Source: Mesotaenium endlicherianum
Lineage: Eukaryota; Streptophyta; Zygnematophyceae; Zygnematales; Mesotaeniaceae
NCBI GenBank assembly: GCA_009602735.1
Contig: WELA01006414.1
Coordinates: 1 to 64,000, forward strand
Direction of reading: 5' to 3'
DNA length: 64,000 nt
The notes below the pieces were generated by a model. That model was not told the origin of the DNA. It did not search any database and was given only the letters and a program-made list of their open reading frames with translations. Both the position numbers and the translations under genes were made by a program. Numbering within the stretch: the first letter of the stretch is position 1; every line of letters starts with the position of its first letter. Positions 46,601 to 57,040 of the stretch are shown piece by piece.

Positions 46601-47386
46601 CTGCAGGAGGTGCTGAGAGCATATATTAACCAAAATCAAGATAATTGGGATGACCTGTTGCCTCAAATTCAGTTTGCGGTCAACAGTGCGGTGCACGCGT
46701 CAACGGGCAAAACTCCTTTTGAACTCAGCCTGGGTAGAGTCCCTAAGTCTCCTCTAGATGTGCTAGGGGAATCTTTAACTCACCCTGAAGGGATTGACAA
46801 CCCGGTCTCCCTCCAGTTAACTCAGGAGTTTGCTGACACCCTATCAGAAGTCCAACGAAACTTGCACACGGCCCAAGAAAACCAACAAAAATACGCTAAT
46901 CGACACCGTCGAGAACTGACATTTTCCAAGGGGGATTTAGTCAATCTGCATTCTCAGCACCTGTACCTCCCTGGTGTGGTCAAGAAAAAGCTTGGCCCTG
47001 TCTGGGTCGGTCCATATTCAATGTTCCGTCGTGTCGATCAGAATGCTTACAAACTGAACATGTCAGCTGAATACAAGGGGCACCCGGTCTTTAATGTCTC
47101 CTTCCTGGAACCGTACATCAAAGGTGATACACTGTTCACAGGTCGGTTCCCTGTCCAACCGGGACCGATCCCCGCTGTCCGGGACGGCGACCCTGAGGAA
47201 TATGAGGTCGATGAGATTTTAGACGCTCGCTCGGTCCGTCGATCGTCTAAATATGTCATGAAATACCTCATTCGATGGAAGGGTTACGATGCCTCTGGGG
47301 ACACTTGGGAGTTTAAGGACCACTTGACCAATGCCAAAGGGGCGTTGACACGGTTCCACCTTCGGGCCGCTGGAGTCCCTCCATAA
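43670..47386 (+). CDS. Pol polyprotein of B2: protease, RT, RNase H, integrase, chromodomain
   Basis: Counted from the ATG at 43670, the order is: aspartic protease (VDGGASHTF near residue 75), reverse transcriptase (about 290-480, with the [10 protein letters not shown] block and FLDDI at about 440), RNase H ([12 protein letters not shown] at about 587), an integrase zinc-binding region (HxxxH near 800, CxxC at about 842), a catalytic core with Asp in MDWVV (about 874), Asp in the DRDSKF block (about 934) and Glu in [10 protein letters not shown] (about 968), and a C-terminal chromodomain (EYEVDEIL to WKGY...TWEF, about 1177-1225). Protease-RT-RH-IN order plus a chromodomain places it in the Chromoviridae branch of Ty3/gypsy. 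Chromodomains of this group steer integration to heterochromatin, which fits the self-nesting seen here. Translation probably begins by frameshift from gag rather than at this ATG. Confidence 0.95.
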   Translation: MGPAELDSLCMPDKQIKETISNIDVQRVHTLDALVPPDVQHFFATSGEQCESQEKTVPPILLHCMIAGRKVRAFVDGGASHTFIHKDLVKRLRLPTVTQGNRKIFLGDASSIPGGVITKPIEVQLGSGIAVLTETLTFEVLNTGFYDLVLGRSWLNRHQAEVCWSRGTVKVRGASDGQTDLAPTSALPLVLCGWQMKEKKRLPEGCKLLNAMEFVKSWNQKEDRMFCLLLREVPPQPEEVVEKKVSPPEHPTAAKIVAQYTDVFNMPPGLPPKREVDHRIDLLPGSQPPWQRTYGLSYLESEELKTQIAELEENGYISPSKSPYGAPILFVKKKDGSMRMCVDYRALNRITVKNKYALPRIEDLLDTLSGAKVFSKIDLKSGYHQIRIAEGDEHKTAFRTRYGHYEFNVMPFGLTNAPATFMGAMNDIFRPYLDKFVQVFLDDILIFSKDEAQHTEHLKKVLDTLRKNHLYAKMSKCDFFKESIEFLGHVVSKEGISVDPKKVQTIRDWPVPQSVSEVRSFLGLANYYRRFIENYSTKASKLTDLTKKDIGYVWGEEQQAAFQTLKDALCSAPVLAVYDPSKPVQVVTDASDFAMGAILLQPADKTTKDGKVRQEWHPVLYESMKFNPAEINYSVHDKELLAIIHVLKQWRAYLHGKAFKVITDHLALTHFQKKSKLSRRENRWSQMLEQFQVQIDYKPGKLNPADALSRRPDLQERNFSQHAVDKVLCALTSLKVKKSFLEHLRKAYLSDPTFEPSPTTGVCRATALGYKLKGGVWVTETTSGRLKLVIPNNLEIRSLLLSQAHDSLLGGHLGQAKTVGKLAKHYHWEGLPREVLKYVKSCDQCQRNKSRHTPPGGLLQPLPIPAGRWETISMDWVVSLPRTANGHDSILVVVDKLTKMVIFIPTTVKVTALETARQFYNHVVCQHGLPSNIILDRDSKFASKFWRALMGLMGVKQLLSTANHPQTDGQTERTNRVLQEVLRAYINQNQDNWDDLLPQIQFAVNSAVHASTGKTPFELSLGRVPKSPLDVLGESLTHPEGIDNPVSLQLTQEFADTLSEVQRNLHTAQENQQKYANRHRRELTFSKGDLVNLHSQHLYLPGVVKKKLGPVWVGPYSMFRRVDQNAYKLNMSAEYKGHPVFNVSFLEPYIKGDTLFTGRFPVQPGPIPAVRDGDPEEYEVDEILDARSVRRSSKYVMKYLIRWKGYDASGDTWEFKDHLTNAKGALTRFHLRAAGVPP

Positions 47387-47644
47387 CTGTCATTTCAGTT
47401 GACACGGGAAGGTGACAGGCGGTCCTGTCTCCATTTAAGTTGGAGGGGAAAATATATGACAGTTAGTGAGCGAGAGCGATAAAAACACACTCATACGTTT
47501 ATGTGTAGCGCATCGCAACTACGTCAACTTTTAGCAATCATCCTGTAAGGTAAACAGCAGCGAAGCCACTATACTAAATACTAACATACTTCCTGCAATC
47601 CCTATGACAAAGGTCCATATCCTACTAACTTGTGCCCTGGTTAC
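47387..47644 (+). promoter_or_regulatory. pol-ORF3 spacer with a second polypurine tract
   Basis: TTTAAGTTGGAGGGGAAAA at 47434-47452 repeats the sequence of the 3' polypurine tract (AAGTTGGAGGGAT at 49431-49443). A GATAAAAAC stretch lies at about 47478 and an AT-poor leader follows up to the third ORF. It could be an internal plus-strand priming site or the relic of an earlier 3' end. It could also carry a promoter or splice acceptor for the third ORF, but none is clear. Confidence 0.5.
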
Positions 47645-47653
47645 ATGTGCAGG

Positions 47654-49330
47654 ATGGCGCCCACCACACAAAAGGAGGACAGAAAGCGCAAGGCAGAAGA
47701 AGCCAGGAGGACAATGGAGCAATACCAGAAGGAGCTGGCGGCGACGTCCCTCACCAGGAGAGAACAAGAAAGGGTCCGCAAACAACAAGAGGCGGCAGAA
47801 GAGGCACAGAGGAAGAAGGATCAGGAAGCGGAAAACCTCAGGAAGGCTGAGGAGGAGAGACAGAAGAAACAGCAAGAAGAAGCGGCAGCGGCAGAAGAGG
47901 AGAAAAGAAAAAAGATTGAAGCGGACAGACAGAAGAGCTTGGCCACTTACAGGTATACTGTGGTGGGTGGCCAAAACTTCGATAACCTGAAGGAAGCATT
48001 GCTGGCAGCCCAGGAGATCAACAGGCTGGAACAGACAACACTGCTACAGAAGGAAGGAGCTACAGCACTGGACAGGTACATCGAGACACACACCGGCGTG
48101 GTCCTTTACGAAGATTATGCTAAGATGGTGGGCTATACAGCAGAGCAGGCCCGGTATCTCGCAGATGATTCAGAGGACAAGCCGGTCCCCATACCGGGAA
48201 TAGTGGGAGATCAGAGACTCATCCGGATGGTGAGCATGCGGCCCGATAGCTTTAAGGATACGGTATTCTACCTCACACTCCTGCCAGCTTACAATGAAGT
48301 TGAGAGAAGGAGCTGGGAGTACTTGGCCAGGGAAGCAGGACAGCAGATGTTCTCTCCCCACTGGTTCCCGTGTAAACTGAGGAAGGCTGAGCACGGACCC
48401 CAGTACTACCAGCAGCCAACAGACTGGAGGTGGATGACCGTCACAAATAAGAAGCAGGAGTGTGACCGAGCCCAACCGGATGACTTCCACTATGGCCTAG
48501 ACGGCTATCTCATCCTACCACCTCACATTGCCCCTTGGGACCCCAGGCTGAATGGATGCCTGAGCAATATGAATGCAGAGACCAAGGAACATAGGAGGAG
48601 GGGAAGAGACTACTTCTCTAAGGGAAAGCATGCCTTTGTCAAATGGGCAAAGAATGCAGGCCGGATAGATATCAGTAGGCTGAAGGCCAAGCAACCTCCA
48701 GCGCGCCCTAAGAAAGGGAGGTCGGTAGACTACTCCATGTCTACTAGGGAGCAGGACGACTTAGTGGACGAGACCCCTACTCTCTCCGAGGAGGAGGATG
48801 AGGAGGATGAGGAAGAAGAACAAGGCAGAGGAGAAGCATCAGCAGCAGGTACTCAGGATACCCAGGGACAGGCAGTGGCACTTCCTAAAGAACCACGATC
48901 AGGTGTGTGGAATGTGATCCCCGTTATGGCGACAACTGGACCCCGCGCTCGCTCCCCCAGCCCACCTGCCCAAGCAGGGGAAGAAGCTGATCTGACTGTA
49001 CTGGGCAGCAGACACAGACAGAAATCCCCAGAGGACAGGGGTGCCAGAAGAGGGACACGCGGGTGGGCCAGAGGTATGCCAGCCTCCCCCTCCGCTCAGG
49101 GGCATGTACCTCTAGCCAATGTATTTCAGCATCCTACTGGAATGCCTGTCTATGTGGGAATCAACACCCAAATAGTTGAAGAGCAGGCCACCATCCTCCG
49201 TTCTCCTCGAGGGCCAACTTTAGAGCAAACAGGGTTCTTTAGAAGGCCAGCTGACAGACCTAGAGGGCTGTCCAGATCTAGGTCCAGATCTCCGTCCCCT
49301 GATCCTGAAGCCCCAGGAACCACCCCTTAA
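47654..49330 (+). CDS. Third ORF of B2 in env position: coiled-coil / SR-tailed protein of unknown function
   Basis: From the ATG at 47654 (another in-frame ATG lies at 47645) it encodes about 558 residues. Residues about 5-95 are a highly charged Glu/Lys/Arg/Gln-rich coiled coil. About 95-330 is a globular region I do not recognise, with several Trp-rich landmarks (NEVERRSWEYLARE, HWFPCKLRKAE, DWRWMTV, HIAPWDPRLNGC, GKHAFVKWAK). Near 378 is an acidic EEEDEEDEEEEQ run, and the last 20 residues form an RSRSRSPSP tail. There is no signal peptide, membrane helix, fusion peptide or furin-like site, so it is not an envelope protein. The composition suggests a nuclear or RNA-binding partner. All B copies that reach this region carry it, including the diverged B0, so it is an old family component. 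Being downstream of pol it would need its own transcript or splicing. Confidence 0.85.
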   Translation: MAPTTQKEDRKRKAEEARRTMEQYQKELAATSLTRREQERVRKQQEAAEEAQRKKDQEAENLRKAEEERQKKQQEEAAAAEEEKRKKIEADRQKSLATYRYTVVGGQNFDNLKEALLAAQEINRLEQTTLLQKEGATALDRYIETHTGVVLYEDYAKMVGYTAEQARYLADDSEDKPVPIPGIVGDQRLIRMVSMRPDSFKDTVFYLTLLPAYNEVERRSWEYLAREAGQQMFSPHWFPCKLRKAEHGPQYYQQPTDWRWMTVTNKKQECDRAQPDDFHYGLDGYLILPPHIAPWDPRLNGCLSNMNAETKEHRRRGRDYFSKGKHAFVKWAKNAGRIDISRLKAKQPPARPKKGRSVDYSMSTREQDDLVDETPTLSEEEDEEDEEEEQGRGEASAAGTQDTQGQAVALPKEPRSGVWNVIPVMATTGPRARSPSPPAQAGEEADLTVLGSRHRQKSPEDRGARRGTRGWARGMPASPSAQGHVPLANVFQHPTGMPVYVGINTQIVEEQATILRSPRGPTLEQTGFFRRPADRPRGLSRSRSRSPSPDPEAPGTTP

Positions 49331-49430
49331 GGTGACAGGCTGAAAAGATAGTCAGTAAGGGAGGCTGGTCAGGGTCAGTTTCTTTATTTAAAGCTTTTGC
49401 AGTTTAATGTTGTCGAGGCGACAACAAGTT

Positions 49431-49443
49431 AAGTTGGAGGGAT
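49431..49443 (+). other. 3' polypurine tract of B2
   Basis: AAGTTGGAGGGAT directly abuts the TG of the 3' LTR and is the plus-strand primer site. It is conserved before the 3' LTRs of B0, B1 and B-left. Confidence 0.8.
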
Positions 49444-50163
49444 TGTAATGAATCAGTATATTAGTGGATATAATATTCATTTAAATATAATAGTTAATTA
49501 AGTTCAGCCTGCTGAACTTTAGTTAATAATCAGTCTGCTGGACTTTACATAATTATCAGTTTAATGACTCGGCCAAAAGCAGCAGGCTGAAGTCAACTTA
49601 AGTCAGCTTGCTGACACATTCTTTGACAGCAAGCTGACTTCCGTACTCGGTAGCAGCGAACTGCCTTGATATGCATCTAAGTGCGATATGCTAGATGAAT
49701 GGCCAGATGACATCCCTATGATGGATGGCTATTCGGGATGATGGGAGATGGCGGTGGATTTGGTTAACCGAGGTCCTACCAACGTGGTTAACTCCCGGGT
49801 AGGCGGTGCCATCGCACTGACCGTTGAACAGTAAACTCATTCCATGTACATATGCTAGGCATTGCTCTCGAGTTCGGCATTCGGAAACGAGGCCAACTCT
49901 CTTGTACAGCTTGCTGAGAGAGATCTGAATCCAAGGCGAGAAGCCATTGATACGCACTGTCTTCTAACCTTGCTTATGTATGAGTTTACTGATTTGCATT
50001 ATTGATGCTAGTTTACTCTCATTTGACTGACGAGTATTATTCACTGCTAGTGTGTTGTCCTTTGCCGTTAAACCAGTTAACGGAAAATACCATGAAGATT
50101 ACTTGCTGATATAAAAATCTTTATTAATTGTTAATCGCCAATTGGGTAAGTCGATTCATTTCA
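49444..50163 (+). repeat. LTR-B, 3' LTR of B2
   Basis: 720 bp, TGTAATGAATCAG ... ATTCATTTCA, followed by the GTCGG duplication. Confidence 0.95.
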
Positions 50164-51183
50164 GTCGGGAGCATTGCAAATGTACATGTGGGTATTGTGT
50201 GTACCCGCGGATGCTAGAGGTCGCATTTCTACCCTTGCCAGATTCTCCCTTCTTGTTTTTCTTCTCCTTCCTCATCTTTTTGACCCGAGATGCACACTTT
50301 TGGTCCCATGATTCCCTATTCTCCTTTCGTTTCCATTTCTTGATTATTTTGTTCACCACAAGCCAGCCATAATTGTTAGCTGAAAAGATCTGGTGCTGCC
50401 TAAAATAAATTTCACCGAGTACATCCTGAAGCTTTGCGGACGTTCCTTTTGTGGTCCCTTTCTCGATTGCGTCTTATACGTCGTAGATGTTGTCCTTGAG
50501 GGTCTTACAGAACTTCTTTTGTACCCCTTGGACATTTTGGCTCCCCCCTCCATATCTTTATCATCTTTGAAGCGCTTCAACAGACGCGCCATCTTACTCT
50601 CTTTTTCTTCCTTTTCTTTTCGAGCTTTGTCTTGCTGTCGCGTTATAGTCTTCATGAGTTGCTGCAGCTTGTTGACTTGGTCATGGAGCTAGATTGTTGT
50701 TGTCGAGTCTGGGGTTGCAGGGTTTGGGGTTGCTCGTTGGATATTGCGAGCCTCACGAAGAGTCTCGTTGGCCATGCCTTTCCCCATGCGTTTAAGTCCC
50801 TTGAGAAGATCTGCTTTAAGCGTAAGCATCATTTGCTCTAACTCTGGTGCTGTGTGCTTCTTACCGCGTGGCTATGAGGGCTCATCACGTTCAAAATGAC
50901 GAGACCTACAGGCTACAAGGAGACTCCTCGTTTCTTGGAGAGAGTGGTGGGCAACCCCTTCTTGCTGAACGTCCTCGTCTGAGCGGTCGGGCTCCTCATG
51001 CTCGTTCAAAATGAGTGCGAGGAGATTCCATAATTTCTGCCATCTCAACGTGACCGGCTAAGTGACGATGTTAGGTGTGCAAAACTTGTGCAAAGTGCGC
51101 AATGAGGAGCAGCTCGCAACGACTGCTTGATGTAGTGCTCGTTATCAATCAAAAACGGTGGTTTCGGTGCGGTGGTGGCACCA
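50164..51183 (-). pseudogene. Decayed minus-strand coding remnant, basic coiled coil (unidentified)
   Basis: On the minus strand a discontinuous coding signal runs from about 51010 to 50160. Recognisable stretches are an acidic EEPDRSDEDVQQEG block, a helical ELEQMMLTLKADLLKGLKRMGKG segment of less than 30 residues, and then a Lys/Glu/Arg-rich coiled coil (50353-50655) and a second Lys-rich frame (50156-50359). It resembles the N-terminal part of a Gag or another structural protein of an unidentified element, but no conserved domain, LTR or terminal repeat supports a family. It is the target region into which B2 and B3 inserted. Confidence 0.35.
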
Positions 51184-51905
51184 TGTAATGAATCAGTATA
51201 TTGGTTGACATAATATTCATTTAAATAATATAGTTAAATAAGTTCAGCCTGCTGAACTCTAGTTAACGATCAGTCTGCTGGACTTTATATTTAATATCAG
51301 TTTAATGACTCAGGCCGGAAGTAGCAGGCTGAGGTCACCTTAAGTGAGCTTGCTGACACATTCTTTGACAGCCAGCTAACTTCCGTACTCGGTAGCAGCG
51401 AACTGCCTCGATATGCATCTAAGTGTGGTATGCTAGGTGAATGGCCAGATGACGTCCCTATGATGGATGGCGATTCGGGATGGGGGGAGATGGCGGTGGA
51501 TTTGGTTAACCGAGGGCCTACCAACGTGGTTAACTCCCGGGTAGGCGGTGCCATCGCACTGACCGTTGAACAGTAAACTCATTCCATGTACATATGCTAG
51601 GCATTGCTCTCGAGTTCGGCATTCGGAAACGAGGCCAACTCTCTTGTACAGCTTACTGAGAGGGATCTGAATCCAAGGCGAGAAGCCATTGATACGCACT
51701 GTCTTCTAACCTTGCTTATGTATGACTTTACTGATTTGCATTATTGATGCTAGTTTACCCGCATTTGACTTACGAGTATTATTCACTGCTACTGTGTTGT
51801 CCTTTGCCGTTTAACCAGTTAACGAAAAATACCATAAAGATTACTTGCTGATATAAAGATCTTTATTCATTGTTAATCGCCTATTTGGTAAGTCGATTCA
51901 TTTCA
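51184..51905 (+). repeat. LTR-B, 5' LTR of B3
   Basis: 722 bp, TGTAATGAATCAG ... ATTCATTTCA. It is followed by TTGTATTGGAGCGG, a diverged version of the primer-binding site. Confidence 0.92.
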
Positions 51906-54900
51906 GTTGTATTGGAGCGGTAATCACAGTCTTCTTTGTATGGTAAGGACAAGGTCTCAAACTAGCAACTCCCGAGACATGGAGAACCAGGATAACGAGA
52001 ATGTCGAAAACCAGGCGGAAAGCCATGTAGCGGGAACCCGTACCTATTCTGAAGCAGTAGCAGATACTGCAGCTAGAGAGGCTGCAGATGAGGCAGCTGC
52101 TATTGCCGCAGTCGCAGCACAGCAAGCTGAGGAGGAGAGAGCCAGGCTAGAAGCTGAACAAGTAGCAAAGGCCGCTGAAGATACAGAAAGGAGGGAAAGA
52201 CAGCCAGCTGACGAGCGCACTGTCGAGGAACTTATGGCATCAAGGGCCAATGTTCTCAACCCACCTCCTGCTGTACAACTCAATGTACCCCTAGGTCAAA
52301 TACGTGACCGGCTGAATGCGGCAGGAATTGCTGCTGCAGGAGCAAGAGGGATTGTTGAGGACACTACTCAGCGAGTAGATGCCAATGCTGCTGCTGCATT
52401 TGCTAATCTACCACCCCAGAGTGTAGACTTAGGAGCATTGTTTGTTCAGATGCAAACGCAAATGGCGACCATGTATTAGTCCCAACAAGAGGACAAAAGA
52501 ATCATAATGTCCCTACTGCGGGACCGAGACCAACTGGGATCTCAAACCACTAGTGGTGGTGGCCGAGGGCCTAGTAAGCCCAAGCCGAAACCTCCCCAGG
52601 AATATGATCCTGAGGGAAACAGNGGGAAACAGTAAATATTACCTCATCAAGTTTCTCGCGGATGTTGAGCAGTGGCTGGAGAACTACCCAGAACTGCAAG
52701 AATTACGAGAAGGTCAGGCACACCGGTGCGCTACTGAAAGGCAGTGCCGCAGACTGGTGGCTTTACTGGAAAGGAGAGCGTAAGGCTCGGCAACTCGGTG
52801 ACCCTACGTGGGTAGAGTTTGTCGAGAAGTTGCATGAGAAGTTTGATGTCATCAACCAGCAGGAGAAAGCTATCTATGCGATGATCTCCCTGACACTGAA
52901 GCAGACCACTTCAGTTGCTGAGTTTGCTCAAAAGTTCCAAGAGAACATGATGAAGCAGCCAGATTTGCCAGAACGGTATAGGATAGCATACTTCAGGTAT
53001 GGCTTGAAATCCGAGGTCTCTGGTCATTTTGCTGAGAAAAAGTATGAGAAACTGGCTGACTTGATCCAGGATGCTGACGCCTGGGATCAGCAGCAGTTCA
53101 ACCACAAGCGCCAGAGTAACGCTTTGGTGTCTAAGATTGTCAAAAAGCCCCACGGTTCCTACAATGCAGTTGAAGGAGACCAGGCTGAGGATAATCAGGG
53201 TGATGAATATGAGTATGAGTACAATGCTATTCAGTCTAGAGGTAGAGGTGGTTCCTCTCGAGGTGGCTATGGAAGGGGTGGTGGTAGGACTAAGCTGAGA
53301 CCAGCCTCAGCAAAATCGATTTGCTTTCATTGCCAGCAACCAGGTCACTTCAGAGAGCAGTTTCCAGTCAAGCACCTCCCTAAGGTCGAGAGAAAAGACC
53401 AGCCTTTAAAAGACAACAACAATCAGTAATCCAGTCTACTGACTGTGAGGATGCTAGAGATAGTGAGTCGTCACTAGCTGCCCTCGTAGCAGGTATTATG
53501 GGTCCTGTCAAATTAGATTCACTATGCATGCCTGACAACCAGATAAGGGAGACCATCAGCAATATAGACGTCCAGAGAGTGCACACTCTGGATGCTCTTG
53601 TTCCACCTGATGTCCAACATTTCTTTGCTACGTCAGGAGAACAATGCGAAAGTCAGGAAAAGACAGTCCCCCCTATCCTACTGCATTGCATGATTGCAGG
53701 CAGGAAGGTGAGGGCATTTGTTGACGGAGGGGCGTCACACACTTTTATCCACAAGGACTTAGTTAAGCGGCTAAGGCTGCCTACTGTCACCCAAGGGAGT
53801 AGAAAGATACTCCTTGGAGATGCCTCAAGTATCCCGGGAGGAGTTATAACCAAGCCTATTGAGGTACAATTAGGTTCTGGCATTGCAGCTCTAACTGAAA
53901 CGCTTATATTTGAGGTACTCAACACTGGCTTTTATGATCTCGTGCTAGGCAGGTCCTGGCTTAATAGACATCAAGCTGAAGTGTGTTGGAGCAGAGGTAC
54001 AGTTAAAGTGAGAGGAGCCAGCGATGGGCAGAGTGATTTGGCACCCACCAGTGCTCTTCTCCTGTGTGGATGGCAAATGAAGGAAAAGAAGAGGCTTCCA
54101 GAAGGATGCAAGTTGCTGAATGCAATGGAGTTCGTCAAAAGCTGGAACTAGAAGGAAGACAGAATGTTCGGTTTGCTGCTAAGAGAGGTACCTCCTCAAC
54201 TTGAAGAAGTGGTTGAGAAAAAGGTAAGCCCTCCGGAGCACCCTACTGCTGCAAAAATTGTTGCTCAGTACACGGATGTATTTAACATGCCTCCACGACT
54301 ACCCCCTAAGAGGAAAGTAGATCATAGGATTGATTTATTACCTAGGAGTCAGCCACCTTGGCAACGCACGTATGGCTTGTCTTACGTGGAGAGCGAGGAG
54401 TTGAAAACACAGATTGCAGAGCTTGAGGAAAATGGTTATATTTCTTCCAGTAAATCACCTTATGGCGCACCCATCCTATTTGTTAAGAAAAAGGATGGCA
54501 GTATGCGGATGTGTGTGGATTACAGAGCCCTGAACAGAATCACAGTAAAGAACAAGTAAACGTTACCCAGAATGGAGGACTTGCTTGATACCCTATCTGG
54601 TGCTAAGGTGTTCATTAAGAGTGATCTCAAGAGTGGTTATCATCAAATCAGAATTGCTGAGGGGGATGAACACAAGACTGCCTTCCGTACACAATATGGA
54701 CACTATGAGTTCAACGTTATGCCACTTGGATTGACTAATGCTCCTGCCACCTTCATGGGTGCTATGAATGACATTTTCAGACTTTATTTGGATAAGTTTG
54801 TGCAAGTTTTCCTAGATGATATTTTAATTTTCTCTAAAGATGAAGCGCAGCACACTGAACACTCAAAGACAGTCCTAGACACTCTAAGAACAAATCACTG

Positions 54901-55514
54901 ATATGCTAAAATGAGCAAGTGTGATTTCTTTAAAGGCAGTATTGAATTCTTAGGCCACGTTGTCAGTAAAGACGGCATCAGTGTGGATCCTAAGAAAGTC
55001 TAGACCATAAGGGACTGGCCAGTACCGCAGTCTGTCTCTGAAGTTAGATCCTTCCTCGGGTTGGCTAACCACTATAGGAGATTTATTGAGAATTATTCCA
55101 CAAAGGCCAGTAAACTGACTGACCTTACTAAGAAGGACATAGGGTATGTTTGGGGGGAAGAGCAGCAGGCTACCTTCGAGACCCGTAAAGATGCCCTTTG
55201 TTCTGCCCCAGTGCTAGCCGTGTATGACCCCAGCAAACCGGTGCAGGTGGTTACTGATGCCTCTGACTTTGCCATGGGTGCTATTTTGTTGCAGCCTGCT
55301 GACAAAACCACAAAGGATGGCAAGGTATGGCAGGAGTGGCATCCTGTGTTGTACGAGTCTATGAAATTTAATCCAGCGGAGATTATTTACTCAGTGCATG
55401 ATAAAGAGCTGCTAGCTATCAGTCATGTACTCAAACAATGGAGGGCATACTTACATGGTAAAGCTTTTATAGTGATTACAGACCATCTAGCTCTGACTAA
55501 GTCGATTCATTTCA
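51184..55514 (+). mobile_element. Broken Ty3/gypsy family B element (B3)
   Basis: Parts present are the 5' LTR (51184-51905), a primer-binding-like site, Gag (about 51943-53429), protease, RT and the beginning of RNase H (53498-55498). The right end consists of only the last bases of an LTR (AAGTCGATTCATTTCA, 55499-55514). Integrase, chromodomain and third ORF are not found. The flanks CACCA and CAACA differ by one base, so both outer ends of the insertion seem to be here. It is a fossil with several breaks, of intermediate age between B2 and B0. One undetermined base (N) at 52623 sits between two copies of GGGAAACAG and looks like an assembly join. Confidence 0.9.
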
Positions 55515-56734
55515 CAACATCGCTAGCACTTTTCATTGGATCGCTTGGATTTGGCGGTAGCTTACCCTTTGGACACGATAAGTGTCGTTCGCATTATAAC
55601 TTATTTTGAGTGCGTTCGTATACTAAATGTCACAATATTACATACGCAAGAAAGAGGGGTCAACCCTAATTTCATCCTTGTATAAGGGTACGGTCCTATC
55701 AGAGTGAGCTCGGTGGACTAAGTAGGTATAAGGTCGTCAAAATAAGTTGTGCTTCGATAGTGTTTGATGGCAAAAACATTTTAGAATAAGCTTAACGCAT
55801 AATAGAATTGTAAAGTATGTTCAATTTCAAGTGCAGACGAGTGCTATGTCGAATGGTTGTGCATGAAGGCATCAATTTTTCCAACGAATGGAATTGAAAA
55901 AGACTCGGAAGGACTAACCATTTGTTGTCAGACCCAGACAAAACTCCGACAACCCAAAAAACAAACGCCTTTATCGTACATGCCAATAACCAATGGGAGA
56001 GCCCATAGGTTTAGACTGCAAAATTGACGCGGCCTCGATATTACAACATGTCCTCGAGCAATGTTCCTAACGTGCGGCCCATAGCCTATCGTGTCGCCTG
56101 TTTTTGGTTAAAGGTTCTCGACCGGTTTATGCCTCAAACTGCTCTCAACAAGCCGGAAAACACGTAGTACAAAAAATTTAAAGGTCACATGCTCCAAAAG
56201 GACGACCTGAAACTTGCAAGATGTGTACGAACATGTCGTCGGACAAATAGGATGTCGTTGACAGGTAGTGAATCATTAGATGATTCCGTAATAAAGTAAG
56301 GAACGTTATAGTTTACCGAGATGCTTTGATGGGACCGTACCCTAAGTCAATCTGCAAATATAAGAGTTCCTACCAATTTCGGGGACCCATAGATTCTCTT
56401 GTGCACCTAGTTGGTTTAGGTGTGCATGGATTGGCAGGGACACGTTGTGCTAACTGTCACAACGTTTCCAAAATATTGATTGTTTTCGCAAACTTTGCAA
56501 GTACGTCGTCAAAATCCGCCTCATCGACTCCTAGCGCAGTGGTCAAATCCGACGCAGTGCGGTATACGCAGTGCGGTCTATGAATGCGGACAATTGAGTT
56601 TTTGCGCAACAACCTCGACAAAAGCGCCAATAGTTGTATTATATTGACAATTATCAAATCATACGTGGTCGGAAATATAAAGAGATGGCCATGGAATGGA
56701 TTCTTGGTGCAATGTCGTTAGACCTTTTGAAATA
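55515..56734. other. Unassigned stretch
   Basis: No coding frame above noise, RNA gene or element end was recognised. A minus-strand TATA-like CTTTATATTTCC at about 56674-56685 lies just past the family C LTR similarity and may belong to that LTR. Confidence 0.35.
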
Positions 56735-57040
56735 ATGCCGTGCCTAACAGTGTCGGTCCCTCGGCACGTGCGTAGCCTTCCAGCACGTGTGCCTTCGGCC
56801 TGGTTGACGTGTCGGTGGCCCTCCTCACGTGTGGCAGACATGGTCGATCGACCTTTGCACGTGTGTCGGTGACAAGCATTACCAGGGTTAACCCATCCCT
56901 GGGTTCCTGAACTTGCACCATGCAGCCTTGACCAACACTCAGGATGACGTTCTCTGTCACCCGGCTCTCACCATCTGCTTATCCTAAGACTTTAGCAAAA
57001 AATTTAACAATACTTGCCTTGCCTTAATTCCTCTTACAAG
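56735..57040 (-). repeat. LTR related to family C (minus), with repeated CACGTG motifs
   Basis: On the minus strand it begins TGTAAGAGGAATTAAGG at 57040 and follows the family C LTR at 6819 block by block (T-rich stretch, CTGAGTG, CGACACACGTGCAAAGRT, GACACRTCAACCAGGYCGAAGG, ACGCACGTGCC, GACACTGTTA). It carries several ACGTG/CACGTG cores within about 130 bp. No recognisable internal region is attached on the right, so it may be a solo or truncated LTR. Its 3' limit is uncertain. Confidence 0.6.

Larger units (their letters stand above)
41344..50163 (+). mobile_element. Whole-looking Ty3/gypsy chromovirus of family B (B2)
   Basis: An 8.8-kb element with LTRs at 41344-42088 and 49444-50163, a perfect GTCGG target duplication, a primer-binding site, gag (42123-43601), pol (43670-47386), a third ORF (47654-49330) and polypurine tracts. 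All three reading frames are open through their full length, so it looks whole. The LTRs differ by roughly two percent plus an extra short repeat unit in the 5' LTR, so the insertion is not brand new. Gag and Pol are in different frames, as in other members of the superfamily that use ribosomal frameshifting. It is the reference copy for the family in this window. Confidence 0.95.

Noticed and set aside
47531-47974. A hydrophobic 147-residue minus-strand frame, membrane-like
   Set aside because: It is the reverse strand of the Glu/Lys-rich coiled-coil coding sequence of the third ORF, which reads as Leu/Phe-rich in antisense.
47654-49330. Third ORF as an envelope gene (endogenous retrovirus-like)
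   Set aside because: No signal peptide, transmembrane helix, cleavage site or Cys-rich ectodomain. Composition is charged and SR-rich.
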